The position numbers and the translations under genes are program-made. Below are positions 36,066 to 47,346 of a stretch of DNA of 64,000 nucleotides, piece after piece (within the stretch, counting starts at the first letter, position 1; each line of letters begins with the position of its first letter). The stretch is from NCBI GenBank assembly GCA_034401135.1, contig JAWZSP010000001.1, positions 1,984,001 through 2,048,000 on the forward strand, read 5' to 3'. The notes under the pieces are model-generated. The model had not been told where the DNA came from. It worked only from the letters and a program-made list of their open reading frames with translations, and did not search any database. The stretch comes from Volutella citrinella (taxonomy: Eukaryota > Ascomycota > Sordariomycetes > Hypocreales > Nectriaceae).

Positions 36066-36508
36066 ACGACGGTATACGACACTGCGGCAGCTTGAGGATG
36101 CAGTAATGTATAGGAAAAGGGATTGGTTTGGCCGAGGAGTTGGATGTCTGAAGTTTTATGTGGTTATGAGATACCCAACTACGCGAGTATGCAAGTAATG
36201 TGAGAAGTTGTAAATAAATTCGGACTAAACGGTGGACGAGTGTCTAATAAAAGCAAATGCGACTGAAACAAGCCTCTTTCATTCTTCGCAGTTCGTTGTG
36301 AGTGCGTGTTCCCAAGCTGGAGACAGCCAGCCTTGGCGACAGAGAGCTGCACGATAACCTAGCCCACCCCCGCCCCTGTGACCTAACCAGGAAGGGGACA
36401 AGCATGCCGCTTTCGTCGTCAAGAACAATTGCATTCTTATAGTCCGGTCAAACATGGCACTAGTTCCCTATGTGCGTAGGCTGTCTATGGCGAGGGAATC
36501 CATATATC
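36066..36508. other. Convergent intergenic region
   Basis: 3' flanks of the DUF4336 gene and the NADAR gene. No feature recognised. Confidence 0.4.
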
Positions 36509-37171
36509 TCAGACAATATCGATGTCGTCCGGCTCCCCCTCTCTCAAAGCCTCTCTCACCTTCATCAATGCCTCGCCTAGTTTATTCTCTCCCCAAGCAT
36601 CTGGGTTATTAATTGCCAACGCCGCTGCTTGTGTGAGTCCAATGCCCCACACGGAATCCTCTGATGCTGCTTCAGCCAAAACTCGATTGCCGGTGCCCAG
36701 GAGAATCTTCTTCAAAGCTTTATTCTGACCGAATTTTGCCAGGTTTCCGGTGACTACAACCTGAAGCTTTATCTCGTCCCAGCTAGCAGACTCGAACCCC
36801 TTGGTCAGTCTGGCCAGCCGCTTTTGCTCCTTTGGATCTCGGGTCTCTAGCACGAGTTTCTGTGTCTTGGAATCCCCGAACCGCCCGGCTTTGCAGTACA
36901 TCATGAATTGTTCCGCACAGTAAAAATATATTGTCTGCTAACCATCGGGGTCATTTTCATCGATAGGATATCCAACGAGTCTGGACATTTCGGTTTTGCT
37001 GACAGTGAAACTGGCCGGGTACCATTGACAGAATTCGCCGTAAGGTTCCGTTGCCTTGAAGAAGAAAAGCGGTTCATCCAGATTCGGCTGTAGAGGCGCA
37101 TTTCCTTTTGTCATTTTTGTGGAATTACCAGATGCGTTGCCTGGATCGCTGTGGTGTTTTGCCCCCTTCAT
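36509..37171 (-). CDS. NADAR-domain protein with an in-frame TAG (intron or nonsense codon)
   Basis: The N-terminal half has EPLFFFKATEPYGEFCQWYPA and the C-terminal half CAEQFMMYCKAGRFGD, then the usual NADAR helices to a C-terminal GEPDDIDIV. NADAR (YbiA-like) proteins hydrolyse N-glycosidic bonds, including ADP-ribose on guanine. The two halves are in the same frame but are separated by GAT GGT TAG CAG at about 36922-36933 (TAG at 36925-36927). Either this is a nonsense mutation, or a 69-nt intron beginning GTCAGC after FT and ending TTAGCAG removes it; that intron preserves frame and yields 197 residues with a compact NADAR spacing (SFT joined to TIYFYCAEQF). The donor is non-consensus. 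Divergent from VPS34. Confidence 0.7.
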
Positions 37172-37929
37172 TTTGGTCGCGGCCCGTTCAGCAGTGGTTA
37201 GCAGTCGAGTTGCAAAGGTGCAGGGTCGTTGAAAGGATCCCAGTTTATAGGTCTTCCATTGGTCTTAAGTACTGAGAATCTCAAAAAACTCTTTTCATTC
37301 CCATCTTCACAGAGACGCCCCAGCCGTGTTAGCCTAGGAAGCGCCGAACAATAGGCTTGACGCCCAACAAGGGAAGAGCAGCAAGGTTCTGCGAGTAAGG
37401 AGGTTAAGCCGCTGGGAGATGCTGGGCTAAGCCCAATTATCTTGCACAATTCTTGAACTCACTTTCAAGGTATGCATTTCATTATTTCTATACTTGACTT
37501 TGGTGGTGTGTCACATTGCTGGCTCCTACTCCAGTCGCCAGCTAGTCCAATATACGGTGTGCCATGGGCCACCGTTTTGTTGATCTCAGCCATTTGTTAT
37601 GACGCTGCTGTAACGGTGTCGGACATTTGGAACCGTAAAGGACCATCGCCGTTTTGAACCAGATATCCTTGATGGTGCGTAAAAGTCGTCCATGGAAATT
37701 GCCTGTTCAGGCCAGGAACAGATGCATCTGAGGCTGGGCGAGGGTGGTGGGGCAGCCGCTTATCTTATCTACCAGGCAGGTGACGCCAGTGCCTGCGACA
37801 GAAGCATCCGTAGCTCCTCTCAAGCCATCATCGTTTCCCTTGCCTCATTAAACTACAGCTCTGCATTCGACGCGCCTTTGTCGCCACAACCCGCAAACGA
37901 TTCTTGACCATTATGACTTGAAAGAAAAA
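37172..37929. other. Divergent promoter region
   Basis: 758 bp between the NADAR gene (minus) and VPS34 (plus) starts. No recognisable site or gene. Confidence 0.45.
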
Positions 37930-40842
37930 ATGACAGAGTACGGGCGCATGGACCCGTTCTCCTTTGCGGGCTCCAAGGATGTCAAGCATCCGGTGAGCAT
38001 TCGCATGTAAGGACCCCGCGCAATGCTACAACACTGAGGTCGGAACTGACGTATCGCAGCATGAATTTGGAGGGCGAGGAGCCTCCTATGAAGCATTCCA
38101 CTCTCCTGGAGAAGCCTCATCTCCGCCATATCGGCTCAAACACGAGGTAAGGTGCCTGGCCTTCCTGCCTGACAATGCTGACCCAACCAACCGCTAGCTC
38201 CCATTCCGACCTCTACGTTACAGTGCAAGTTTGGGCAGGCTCGAAGCCCTTAACCGTACCGGTTCAAACCGCATATAAACCTTTCCGAACTGACCGAAAG
38301 TATGGTATCCTACACTTCATGTCAAGCGAGGCGGAACTGGCTAACCCGTCTCTCCGCTAGATGGAATGAATGGCTCCAGCTCCCAATTGCTTACGACGCG
38401 CTACCGCCGAACTCACACCTTGCCATTACAATTTGGGATCTTTCACCAACCGGCGGGAAAGGAGCTGTCGGCCATGCTATCCCATTCGGAGGCACTACGT
38501 TGCCCATGTTCGACGACGATAACCAGGTACAAAAGGGTCGCCAAAAGTGCCTTGTCCACCGCCATAAACATGCTGATGGGACGGATAATACAACCACACC
38601 TGCGTTGGTATCAGCCAAGAAGAGGGAATCCTCAAGACAGGACGACCTTCCGCCTCTGGATAGGGACGCTGAGGAATTGGATCGGATGGAGAAACTCTTC
38701 AAGAAGCATGAGATGGCAGAGATTCCCCGAGTGGATTGGCTGGACCAGATGGTCTTTCGGAGCTTTGAGAAGCGAGGCCTACAAGCAGCGAAATCATCGA
38801 TGAAGATGCTGCAGCGCCAGAGAGCCGTAAATGGCGAGTCGAACGGCCCAAACATGTCGGAGAATGACGACGAAGCAGGCGATGAACGCCCAGGCATGTC
38901 GACTTTTCTTCTCAACGTTGAGCTACCGAGGTTCGACTTCCCAGTTGTTTTCGCCGATCATGAGTATGACCCGCCTCCGATCTCGTCATATCAGAATCTC
39001 TCGGTTTCGCAGGCCAGCGTCGCTCAACGACAGCCCCAGGTTCACTACGGACCTGGCATCAGCGAGGGGTCGGCCGGTGGTCGTCTGGTCAAGGTCTATG
39101 ACCCAGAAGCCGGGCATAGAGACAATCCAGCCGAGGCCAAACATCGACGTCTGTTCCGAAGCTCTCACCGTCACGGTATTCTGGATAAAGACCTGAAGCC
39201 AAATGCCAAGGTTCGAGATGAACTGAACCTCATCATGTTATACCCGCCCACGCATGTTCTATCCGCGGAGGAGACGGATTTGGTTTGGAAGTTCCGTTAT
39301 CATCTGACCAGAGACAAGAGAGCGTTGACAAAATTTGTTAAATCTGTGAATTGGAGTGATCAGACAGAAGCGAAGCAAGCCATTCAGGTCCTTGGACGTT
39401 GGACAGAGGTCGAGATTGACGATGCTCTAGAACTTCTCGGCCCCTCGTTTGACAACTCTGCAGTTCGCTCGTATGCTGTGGAGCGACTCCGCAAGGCAGA
39501 CGATCAGGAGCTGCTTCTCTACCTTCTGCAACTTGTCCAGGCCCTGAAGTATGAACACATCTCTACAGACGCGGCTGCTGAAAGCACAAACGACTCTTCG
39601 CTGGTCCGTTTCCTCATCCAGCGAGCAGCATCAAACTTCATGCTGGGAAATTATTTCCACTGGTATCTCATGGTGGAATGCGATGACCGAAGTCTCGACC
39701 AGGGAGCGGAAAATCAGAGCATCTATCGCAAGGTGGCATTTGAATTCATGTCCGAGTTGGTCAAGCAGCCGAATGGAGTCGAGAATCGCAAGACACTCCT
39801 TCGCCAAGCCGAACTTGTCGCCATCTTGTCAAGAATAGCGATGGAAGTGAAATCCTCCAGCGAATCCAACCCCAAGAAGGCTGAAAGGGTGAAGAGTTTC
39901 CTAGCCGATCCCAAGAACGAGTTGCAGGTCATCGACCCGCCTCTTGCAATGCCACTCGATCCTTCAGTCATGATCACCGGCGTGCTACCGGAACAGACCA
40001 CTGTCTTCAAGTCCTCGTTGAACCCGTTCAAGTGCACATTCAAGACGACGACTGGAAGCACGTATCCAATAATTTTCAAGCTGGGCGACGATCTGAGACA
40101 AGATCAGCTGGTCATTCAGATCATCACGCTCATGGAGCAGCTACTGCAAAAAGAAAATCTTGATCTAAAGCTGTCGCCGTACAAGATTTTGGCGACTAGC
40201 ACATCGGCAGGCGCCTCACAGTTTGTGCAATCCTCCAGCTTGTCTAGCATTGCCGCCAAGTACAAAACGAATCCGGCGCTGAGCTATCTTAAATACCATA
40301 ACCCGGATGATCGTCAACCGCTGGGTGTGCGACAGGAAACGCTCGATACCTATGTAAGGTCATGCGCCGGCTACTGTGTTATTACATACATTCTCGGCGT
40401 TGGTGACCGACATAACGAGAATCTTCTCCTGGCGCCCGACGGCCACTTCTTTCACGCTGATTTCGGCTTCATCCTCGGCCGTGACCCGAAGCCGTTTGCT
40501 CCGCTGATGAAGCTTTCCAAGGAAATGATCGACTGCATGGGCGGTGTGCAATCAGAGCGGTACCAGCAGTTTAAACAATATTGCTTCATGGCGTTCACGG
40601 CCCTCAGAAAGTCATCTAACCTGATTCTGAACCTCTTTAGCCTCATGGTGGACGCGAATATCCCAGATATCCGTCTCGACCCAGACAAGGCCGTCCCCAA
40701 GGTTCGAGAGCGTTTTCACCTGGATCTCTCTGAGGAGGACGCGCTTCGATATTTCGAAAGGGTCATTGAGAATGCCCAAACAGCATTTGCCCCTGTCATG
40801 CTTGACAAGTTTCATGAATGGGCACAGGCGCTTCGAGCATGA
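37930..40842 (+). CDS. VPS34: Class III phosphatidylinositol 3-kinase Vps34
   Basis: Four exons (37930-38006, 38060-38146, 38198-38299, 38361-40842) give 915 residues. Vps34 makes PI3P on endosomes and autophagosomal membranes with Vps15 and Vps30. Visible in order: an N-terminal C2 domain (WAGSKPLTVPVQTAYK, LAITIWDLSP), a helical PIK domain (about residues 330-520), and the lipid-kinase domain with the ATP-site lysine in YPIIFKLGDDLRQDQL, the catalytic loop GVGDRHNENLLL and the metal-binding HADFGFILGRDPKPF. All catalytic residues are present. The three small 5' introns each restore conserved N-terminal sequence (IMNLEGEEP, HIGSNTSSHSDLYV, DRKWNEWL). Translation could instead start at the second Met (MDPFSFAG). 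Confidence 0.97.
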
Positions 40843-41204
40843 GTTGGTGGGGTGGTGGGGAACGCTGCAGGCGTTGACGGGATTGGGAATGGGCTGTTTC
40901 ACTGCCTGCAGAGCCTCGATAGACGAAGCAATAATGTTACATTAGCAGCATGCTGAATTCTGTGAAAGTCGTCTGCGGTACCCCGTCCCAAGGACCTGGC
41001 CGTCTGGATAGTAGAGTGAAGTGCCCAAAACACATACTGCATAGATCTCCCGGCGGTGATGAGGCCGGGTCAGCCCCAGAGCACTGTGAGATGTCATCGA
41101 AACGATAGAAACGTGTCTCTTACATCTCATTTCTTTCGTTTCATTATAGACAACGACGTGTATAGTCATAGCCTGTCCTAAGGAGCTGCCCAACGCCCCA
41201 ACCC
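40843..41204. other. VPS34 3' flank and tRNA upstream region
   Basis: 362 bp with no gene. Pol III genes need little upstream sequence; no TATA-like element is obvious immediately before the tRNA. Confidence 0.4.
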
Positions 41205-41335
41205 GGATTGATAGCTCAGCGGTAGAGGTATGAGATGACTCGGAACCCTTGAACCATGTGAGACATCCGATCTAACAAATCGTCAGCGAGAGATTGCAGA
41301 TCTCTAGGTCGCGTGTTCGATCCACGCTCGGTCCT
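41205..41335 (+). tRNA. tRNA-Cys (anticodon GCA), interrupted by a 59-nt insert
   Basis: With 41228-41286 removed, the two parts (41205-41227 and 41287-41335) form a perfect 72-nt cloverleaf. The acceptor stem GGATTGA pairs with TCGGTCC (two G-U pairs), and the discriminator base is U, as expected for tRNA-Cys. The D stem GCTC/GAGC is completed only by the first base after the insert. The anticodon stem AGAGA/TCTCT carries the loop TTGCAGA (GCA at 41296-41298), and the T arm is GCGTG-TTCGATC-CACGC. The internal promoter elements survive: A box TAGCTCAGCGG (41212-41222) and B box GTTCGATCC (41315-41323). A T9 run follows. CCA is not encoded, as normal for nuclear genes. With the insert kept, the D stem loses one pair and the anticodon arm moves 59 nt away. 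Confidence 0.9.
41228..41286 (+). other. Intron-like insert with spliceosomal signals inside the tRNA
   Basis: The 59-nt insert lies between tRNA positions 24 and 25, not at the canonical 37/38 site of nuclear tRNA introns. It begins GTATGA, contains CTAAC at 41272-41276 and ends TCAG, with the branch-like A about 11 nt from the end; these match the introns of protein genes in this window. A hairpin with one mismatch is possible within it (41234-41241 with 41260-41267). Whether it is spliced, and by which machinery, cannot be told from sequence. Confidence 0.7.
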
Positions 41336-41337
41336 GA

Positions 41338-41346
41338 TTTTTTTTT
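41338..41346 (+). terminator. Pol III terminator (T9)
   Basis: Nine consecutive T residues start three bases after the tRNA discriminator base, a strong RNA polymerase III terminator. Confidence 0.85.
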
Positions 41347-41744
41347 GCAACTTTCGAATTGTAAGGATCTTTGGTTCTATGGCCGCCCGCCGACCCTCGA
41401 GCTGCCTCGTCGGACTGGTCTGTGTATGCCTCGCCACCAGCCGGAGGGCGGGCAGAATGCTATCCCAGGTAACAAGAATTTAATGGCCCAAACCTTTCTT
41501 ATTGCTAGGCAATTGCGTCGAAGCATCTTTGAGTCGAGGAACTTCCAAGTCCGTTGTGAGGTGTTATAGGGCTCACTCTCGCTGCCGAGAGACCCCCCGG
41601 ATTGATGACTGGTCGCAGACGATTTCCATGTTCTTCTGAATGTTTTGGAAAATACCCCAAGCAAGAAGCTGGAGGAATAAAATACGGCTTTGGATAGTAT
41701 ACATGGACCCTGATGTCGATAATCTGTGCCGACACCTAGAGCGC
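41347..41744. other. Intergenic, no gene seen
   Basis: 398 bp between the tRNA and the 3' end of ETR1. No further RNA gene recognised. Confidence 0.4.
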
Positions 41745-43060
41745 TTAGGTCTCACCAAAGACAAACACACCCTTGCCCTTGCGGAATCCTTGCAGGCCCT
41801 GCTGCACTGCACTGCGCAAAGTCTCCTCCTCGGTCTCCCAGTCCCACTTCACCTCCTCCACGGGCACATCACTGAACTTGCCAGCGCGGATGACGTCGAG
41901 GATATCGTTGATGGTGTGTTTGCGGCCTTCAGGGTCACGCTCGTTCCACCGGCTGAGCCAGAAGCCGACGAACCTAATGTCCTTGAAGATGAGAAGGCCT
42001 ACGGGCAGGGCAACGGGTTGTCGAGCCATGCCGCCGTAGGTAACCACCGTGCCGTCGTCGCCGAGTGACCGGGCAATGGCGGTCGCGGACTTGCCCCCGA
42101 CGCAGTTGAGGCCGAGGCCAATTTCCTCCCGGCCCTGACGAGTGATCTCGGCGAGCTGGTCCCTCCACCCCCGTGACAGGAACTGCGACTCGGTAACCAC
42201 AACGTCGGCGCCCAGGTCGTGCAGCTCCTTCTTGAGCGCCTCTGTGGCCTCGGGCGACTCTCGCTCACGAACGACGTTGATGCTTCTCAGCCCCCAGAGC
42301 TTGCCGAACTGGATTGCCGCGCGGCCAACTCCCGAGTTGGCGCCGTTCTGGATAAACCACTGGCCGCTGCCAACCTCGAGGGGGCGCATGCCCAGGCCTG
42401 CCTTGGGGCCGGCATTGGGGCCGTACGATCGCAAGATACGGTAGGCGGTGCAAGGGTTGACGCTGACGGTGGCGGCCTGCGTGGCCGTCAGGCCCTCCTT
42501 TTCAATCTTGATAAACTTGCTCGCATCGTCGACGGCGTGAGTCCTCCAAGTGCCGAACTGGCCGACGGCGGGGAGCACCCAGTCGCCCTTCTGCAGCCCC
42601 GAGGAGGAGCTGCCAACCGAGACGACCTCGAAGACACCTTCATTCCCAGGGACTACAGAAGGCTCGGGGGTACCAATGAGCGACGTGAACGGCGGCTTGG
42701 AACCGTATGTGCCCTGGATGGTGTTGATATCGGCGGGGTTGATGGGAGCAGCGAGGGATCGAACAAGGACAGACGAAGAGGGGATTGAGGGGGAGATAGA
42801 GTGGGTGTGGACACTGCAAACTGTCAGGAAGGGTTCGAGGATAAGGATACTGAGGCAGGAGAAACATACTTGAGGACATCGGAAGGCTCGCCGTACTTGG
42901 AGAAGTACAGAGCCTTGGACTGGGTGTATCCGTATGGACCCGACTTGCGCCGGACCGAGGTCGCAGGCAGTCGGCTAAGGGCCTGGGCGCGGAGCTTCTG
43001 CGAGGAAGAAACGAGCCCTGAGGAGAGAGGGCGAACCCTTAGGCACTGGGTACTCGCCAT
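41745..43060 (-). CDS. ETR1: Mitochondrial trans-2-enoyl-thioester reductase
   Basis: Exons 43060-42870 and 42813-41745 give 419 residues. Etr1/MECR is the NADPH-dependent last step of mitochondrial fatty-acid synthesis, which supplies octanoate for lipoic acid and supports respiration. The N-terminus is rich in Arg and Ser without acidic residues over about 38 residues, as for a matrix-targeting signal. The family fingerprint is clear: RSLAAPINPADINTIQGTYG contains the catalytic Tyr, then VPGNEGVFEVVSVG, WFIQNGANSGVGRAAIQFGK as the cofactor site, and GLNCVGGKSA. The 56-nt intron follows FSKYGEPSDVL. All key residues are in place and the length is normal. Confidence 0.95.
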
Positions 43061-45173
43061 TGTGAGAGGGATTGGGTGCTGTGCGAATGGTGGGGGAGGT
43101 CTTTCGCAGGCCTGAACTTGGAGCTTCCAGGTTAAGCTCGGCCTCCAGTGTCAGTCTCGGTCCATGACGTGAGGCGGCGGACGAGCCCACCAATCAGGGT
43201 GTGAGATACGCCGGGGGTTCGTTGGCCCGGAATGTGGGGATGTAAGTCGTCTGTAACAGCGACAGTTCTTGATCACTCAGTCATTGACTGAAGGATATAT
43301 TTAGGTGATTGGTTTGAAGACTCCTAGCAGAATGCATTGTTTTGAGGTTGACTACCATAATGCCCTCGCCCACGCATCTAGCAGCATCGAAGGCAAGTAA
43401 CAACGTTGGCTGATGAAGGGCATGAACTGGGAATTTTCATCTGCTTTTCTGGGAGTACGAAGAAGAAAACTGTTCTTGAAACGTTGGTGCCGAGCCATAG
43501 ATGGCGAAAATGGCAGTAATGTGATGACGATTGCGTGGCAGCATGAACACGCACCGCCCAGCTGAGGAAAACACATGCAGGTTTCACCCTGTGAGCCAGC
43601 AAACCCCCAGGTTTCAGGCGGATACGAGAAAATGGCGGTAGGAATCTGGGCCTAGGGCATGGTCTCCCATCTGAGACATATTTGGCGGTCTGTGGAGGGG
43701 CTTGAGGGGCAAGTTTCCTTGGGAATGGGAACTGCGTGACAACCATGGATTTGCCCTGGCAACGGCTGGCGGGACATTTACGCATGTTGGCGTTGCGCGG
43801 CGGGGTTTCGCGATTTCGAGCCTACAATGGGTCCCGTTTTCATCTTCCCTCCTCTCTTGTTGGGTTGAAAACGGTGCGGCAAGTCGCAAAGTGCCAACGG
43901 GAACGGAGGTTGAGCCAATGTGGAAACACAAGGCCAAAGCTAGAAAAAAAAGGAAAAACTCAAGTCGCTGCAGGTCCAAAGTACGGTGAGCTACAGACGC
44001 CGACTCACTTGGTTATCATGTATTAGACAGAATTGATGAATATGCTTGCTCCTCAACCAAACTGTCAGTCGTGAGAAAGGTTTCCTTCCTTCTCATCCAT
44101 TTCAAGTATTGCTCCGTACCTGAGTTGGTACTGGATGGACCAGGGCCGCTGCACTACGGGAAAGGGAAAACAAACGGGAGCTGCCGCTGAATCCGGCGGG
44201 AACCAGCTCTGGCGTCGGAAACAGTGGCTCACACGCCGATGCAGGGCCCTGAGTCCACAGCCTTGGGCGGTCTCCAGTGGACTGTGGCTAGTGGGTGGTT
44301 GGCTTTCCATTGGCCTGCTGCCGCGGGCTGCGCGGGTGGGGTGCCGGTTCTAGCGGATCATGGGGGGGGCCAGTGGCGAACCATGTGGTAGAGCCCACTT
44401 CCAGCGACCAGTAGGATGGCCTTGGGCCTTCAGGAGCCACACAGGGCCGCAAGAGGACCAGAGAGAAGGATCCGAGCCACACCCAGCCTCCTAAAAGAGC
44501 TAAAAGGGTGGGTCCCCACCTGCCTTTACTGGACGGACTTGTCCCTTAGCTACCTTGCCCGCTGCCTCCTCAACCGGAGCATCTTTGTCTTCCACCTTCA
44601 TAAACACTTCTGCCATCGAGAAACACAGGCTTGACCAGCGCCTCTCCCTAGCTTTTACAGCTCTCGCCAGTTGCTTCCGCAAGTTCCCACGGTGGCCTCG
44701 CACATTATTCTTCTCCCGATATTTTCAATTGAGCTGGGCTTCTCTGTGCAACACCGCCGCCACTGCCTCCTTCGCCGGCTACAGAAGCACGCCACGCTCG
44801 CTCGCCAGACCCTGGCACCCTTGCAACCACGACCACAAACCCACCTCCCCCCTGCTCAGTTTTTCCCTTCTGGGTGGTCGTACGGAGTCTGTACCTGACA
44901 GACCACCGACCTTGAACCGCCTCGCTCTCCTTTCCCCGTACCGCTGTCGCGTTTCTGCGGGGACTCAAACGAAACTCTGCCTCGTCATCTCATCCCGCCT
45001 GCTTTGGTTGTCCAGGATCGACTCCAGCTTTGAAAGACCTGCACACGAGCTTCTCCGAGCTTGCCGCCATCGCCATTCCTCGCCCAACCTTCGCTCATCG
45101 CGTCGTCCGCTTCTGGCTGGCCATAATTATCCGTCCTTCCCGGCCCCTGTTTTCGACTGTCCAAACCGACACC
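43061..45173. other. Intergenic; right part probably 5' leader
   Basis: About 2.1 kb between divergent ETR1 and the gene at 45174. The right 600 bp are pyrimidine-rich on the plus strand and lead into the start codon at 45174, as expected of a promoter and 5' leader. No gene accepted. Confidence 0.45.
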
Positions 45174-45800
45174 ATGTCGGCCACTCTCAGTAACGGTGCC
45201 AAGGCCTCGCGCTTTGAGCTGCCTGCCCTCAACCTCAACTTCGGAAGCATCACTGACGGGACCAACATCCCGCCGCCTCCTGACTCTCCAGTCCAGCCGA
45301 CGCCTCCCCAGACGCCGCCCGCCAAGGACCAGGCGAAGAAGCTTGGAGATGGATCCGAAGGAACAAAGATTGCATCCAACCCCAATGGTAATATTGCCGG
45401 AACCAAGCGCACCGCGGATGATGATGCTCCCCTAAGCCCAGCTGCCTCAAGCCGCCAGGGTAGCATCCGTCGCCTCTTCAGCAGAAACAAACTGAATAAC
45501 ATGTATGCAGAGGGCCAATCAGCACCAAACGGGAGCATCTCAACCGCCAACGGAATTCGGCCTGCTAGCAGTGGAACAAGCTTCATGGACGAGCGCAAGT
45601 CGAAGCGTAGCAGTGGGTGGTTCAGGCGGATAACTGGCGACAACAGGCGTGCCAGCACCGTGATTGAGCAGCCCCCAGCCCCGAGTACACCCACGTTCAA
45701 GAAGCCAGCCGGCCCGCCGCCGCCAATGATTCCCGAGCTTGCCGACCTTGAAAAGGACGATGGGATCCTGGGATCCGACCTTTTCAAAAACATCAAATAA
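45174..45800 (+). CDS. Ser/Pro-rich basic protein, function unknown
   Basis: A single exon of 208 residues starting MSATLSNGAKASRFELPALN in a good context (ACCATGTC). Most of it is predicted disordered: a proline-rich segment (PPPPDSPVQPTPPQTPP), then Ser-rich basic motifs SRQGSIRRLFSRNKL and KRSSGWFRRITGDNRR, which resemble short amphipathic or phosphorylation motifs, and an acidic C-terminus ELADLEKDDGILGSDLF. No transmembrane segment or enzyme motif. The well-defined ends and intervening SLiM-like basic patches suggest a real conserved regulatory protein rather than a chance frame. I do not recognise a named family. Confidence 0.75.
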   Translation: MSATLSNGAKASRFELPALNLNFGSITDGTNIPPPPDSPVQPTPPQTPPAKDQAKKLGDGSEGTKIASNPNGNIAGTKRTADDDAPLSPAASSRQGSIRRLFSRNKLNNMYAEGQSAPNGSISTANGIRPASSGTSFMDERKSKRSSGWFRRITGDNRRASTVIEQPPAPSTPTFKKPAGPPPPMIPELADLEKDDGILGSDLFKNIK

Positions 45801-47346
45801 GTGACCGAAGCAATACCTAAAACGGAGTCATGCAAAACAAAACCTCTTTCTTGAAACAGCCTGCACGGCATCACACGCAATTTGCACTTTTCTCAGGACC
45901 AACACCACCTTCAGCAAACGCGCATTCCTTTTTTCCCTTTGGACGAGCGACGACGCATCCGAGCCAACCGTTATTGTCAATGTTTCCCCCTACTTCTGAT
46001 TTCGCCTCTTTTCCCTCCCAATAAGGGCCTTTTGTCCGAGTATCAACTGAGCTGGGTTTCATCAATCTACGTTTAGGAGGAGGATGACGACACCAACACG
46101 GCAGAAGTGGACAAGATGCAGAGCAGTCTGAGCAATGCTCATCATGATACCCAGCTCGTCTCTCGAGCTCATATATCTGGCATTCGATTTGTGTTTTTTT
46201 TTGAATATTTTATCCCCAACTTACTTCCCTTGCCTTTTCGATCTTACTTTTTACCCCCGCACACGCAAAGTTTGGCCACGCATTCTCCCTCTGGTCAACA
46301 TGGCCGCCGCATCACTGCCAGTTTCAACCTCTCAACCTGAGAAAATTCCCCACTACGGGACTGGATATTCGGGGTCCACTGCTTGGTTTTACGGGCTGTC
46401 ATTAAATGGCTGGCAACCTGTGTGTATATCTATCAACGTGAAAAGAGCTGGACAGATAGCAGCCACGGGAACCAAAGACCCGTGGAATTGGGATATGGTA
46501 ATTGAGTCTTGGATACGAGATACTGCCTATTTAGAACAAGACCGGAGGGGTGTTCCTTCGCCCAGCATCCTTTTCCCTCATTTCTAATCCCAGTGAACCA
46601 ACCGATGAGAACTTTTGCCAGCGCCAGGATGCCAACATGACTAGTCAGTCATGGCGCAAGCAAGTTGCTCAATACGCGCCCTGTATTGCCAGGCGGGAGC
46701 ACCACTCGCTCCATACCCCCCTGTCTTGGGCTCGGATGCTCGCTTCGCCTCAACAAGGCCTGGCCGAGTTCATGTTTTGTTTGGCCTTCCGTATTCCAGC
46801 CACTGGCAACATCCGTGCCACTGCTCGCTATGAGGCAGATACGGTGAACCAACGTCCACCGCAACCCCCCACACCATCATCTGCTATAGCCAGCGCTTCT
46901 ATTAACTCTTTAGCTGTCAATTTCCGAGATTCTATCGCTTAGAGAAGAGACCGCGAATTGCCCGGCCCCCAACGGCCGTGTTACTGGTCGTGGGGTATTA
47001 GTCCGTCGCATGTTTCGTTCGGGATCCCATACCCCCGCAAGAGTTATGAGGACTAGTACAGGGGTGCCCCCACCACTCACACATTGTTTGTTTCCAGCTC
47101 TGCGTTTCGTTTCATGAACTTCCGCAAGGATACTCATCGAGTGGAATCTGGATGGCGGGCCGGCCGGGGCGGCTGAATAGCTGCATCATGGGAAAACGAC
47201 AACTTCAGCCTCTGCAGTCCATCAGTCGCATCGTGAAGCATGAAACGAGTCAAACAGAGCATACGGCCAAGGTGTTGGTGTGTTTTGTTCATTTATTCAT
47301 CTAGAGCCCGGATCCGTAGGGGTCGCACGCACTGCACTGTTGCAAC
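45801..47346. other. Convergent intergenic region
   Basis: 1.5 kb between the 3' ends of the genes at 45174 and 47347. AT/T-rich around 46190. A 96-codon frame from 46300 was considered and rejected. Confidence 0.45.

Noticed and set aside
41205..41335. Canonical 37/38 intron as an explanation of the tRNA insert
   Set aside because: The anticodon loop TTGCAGA is already seven bases and uninterrupted, so the extra sequence is not at the canonical site.
46300..46587. 96-codon frame starting in a good ATG context (CAACATGGCC)
   Set aside because: No domain or conserved-looking sequence; it lies in the 3' flank of the gene at 45174. It could be reconsidered if transcripts exist.
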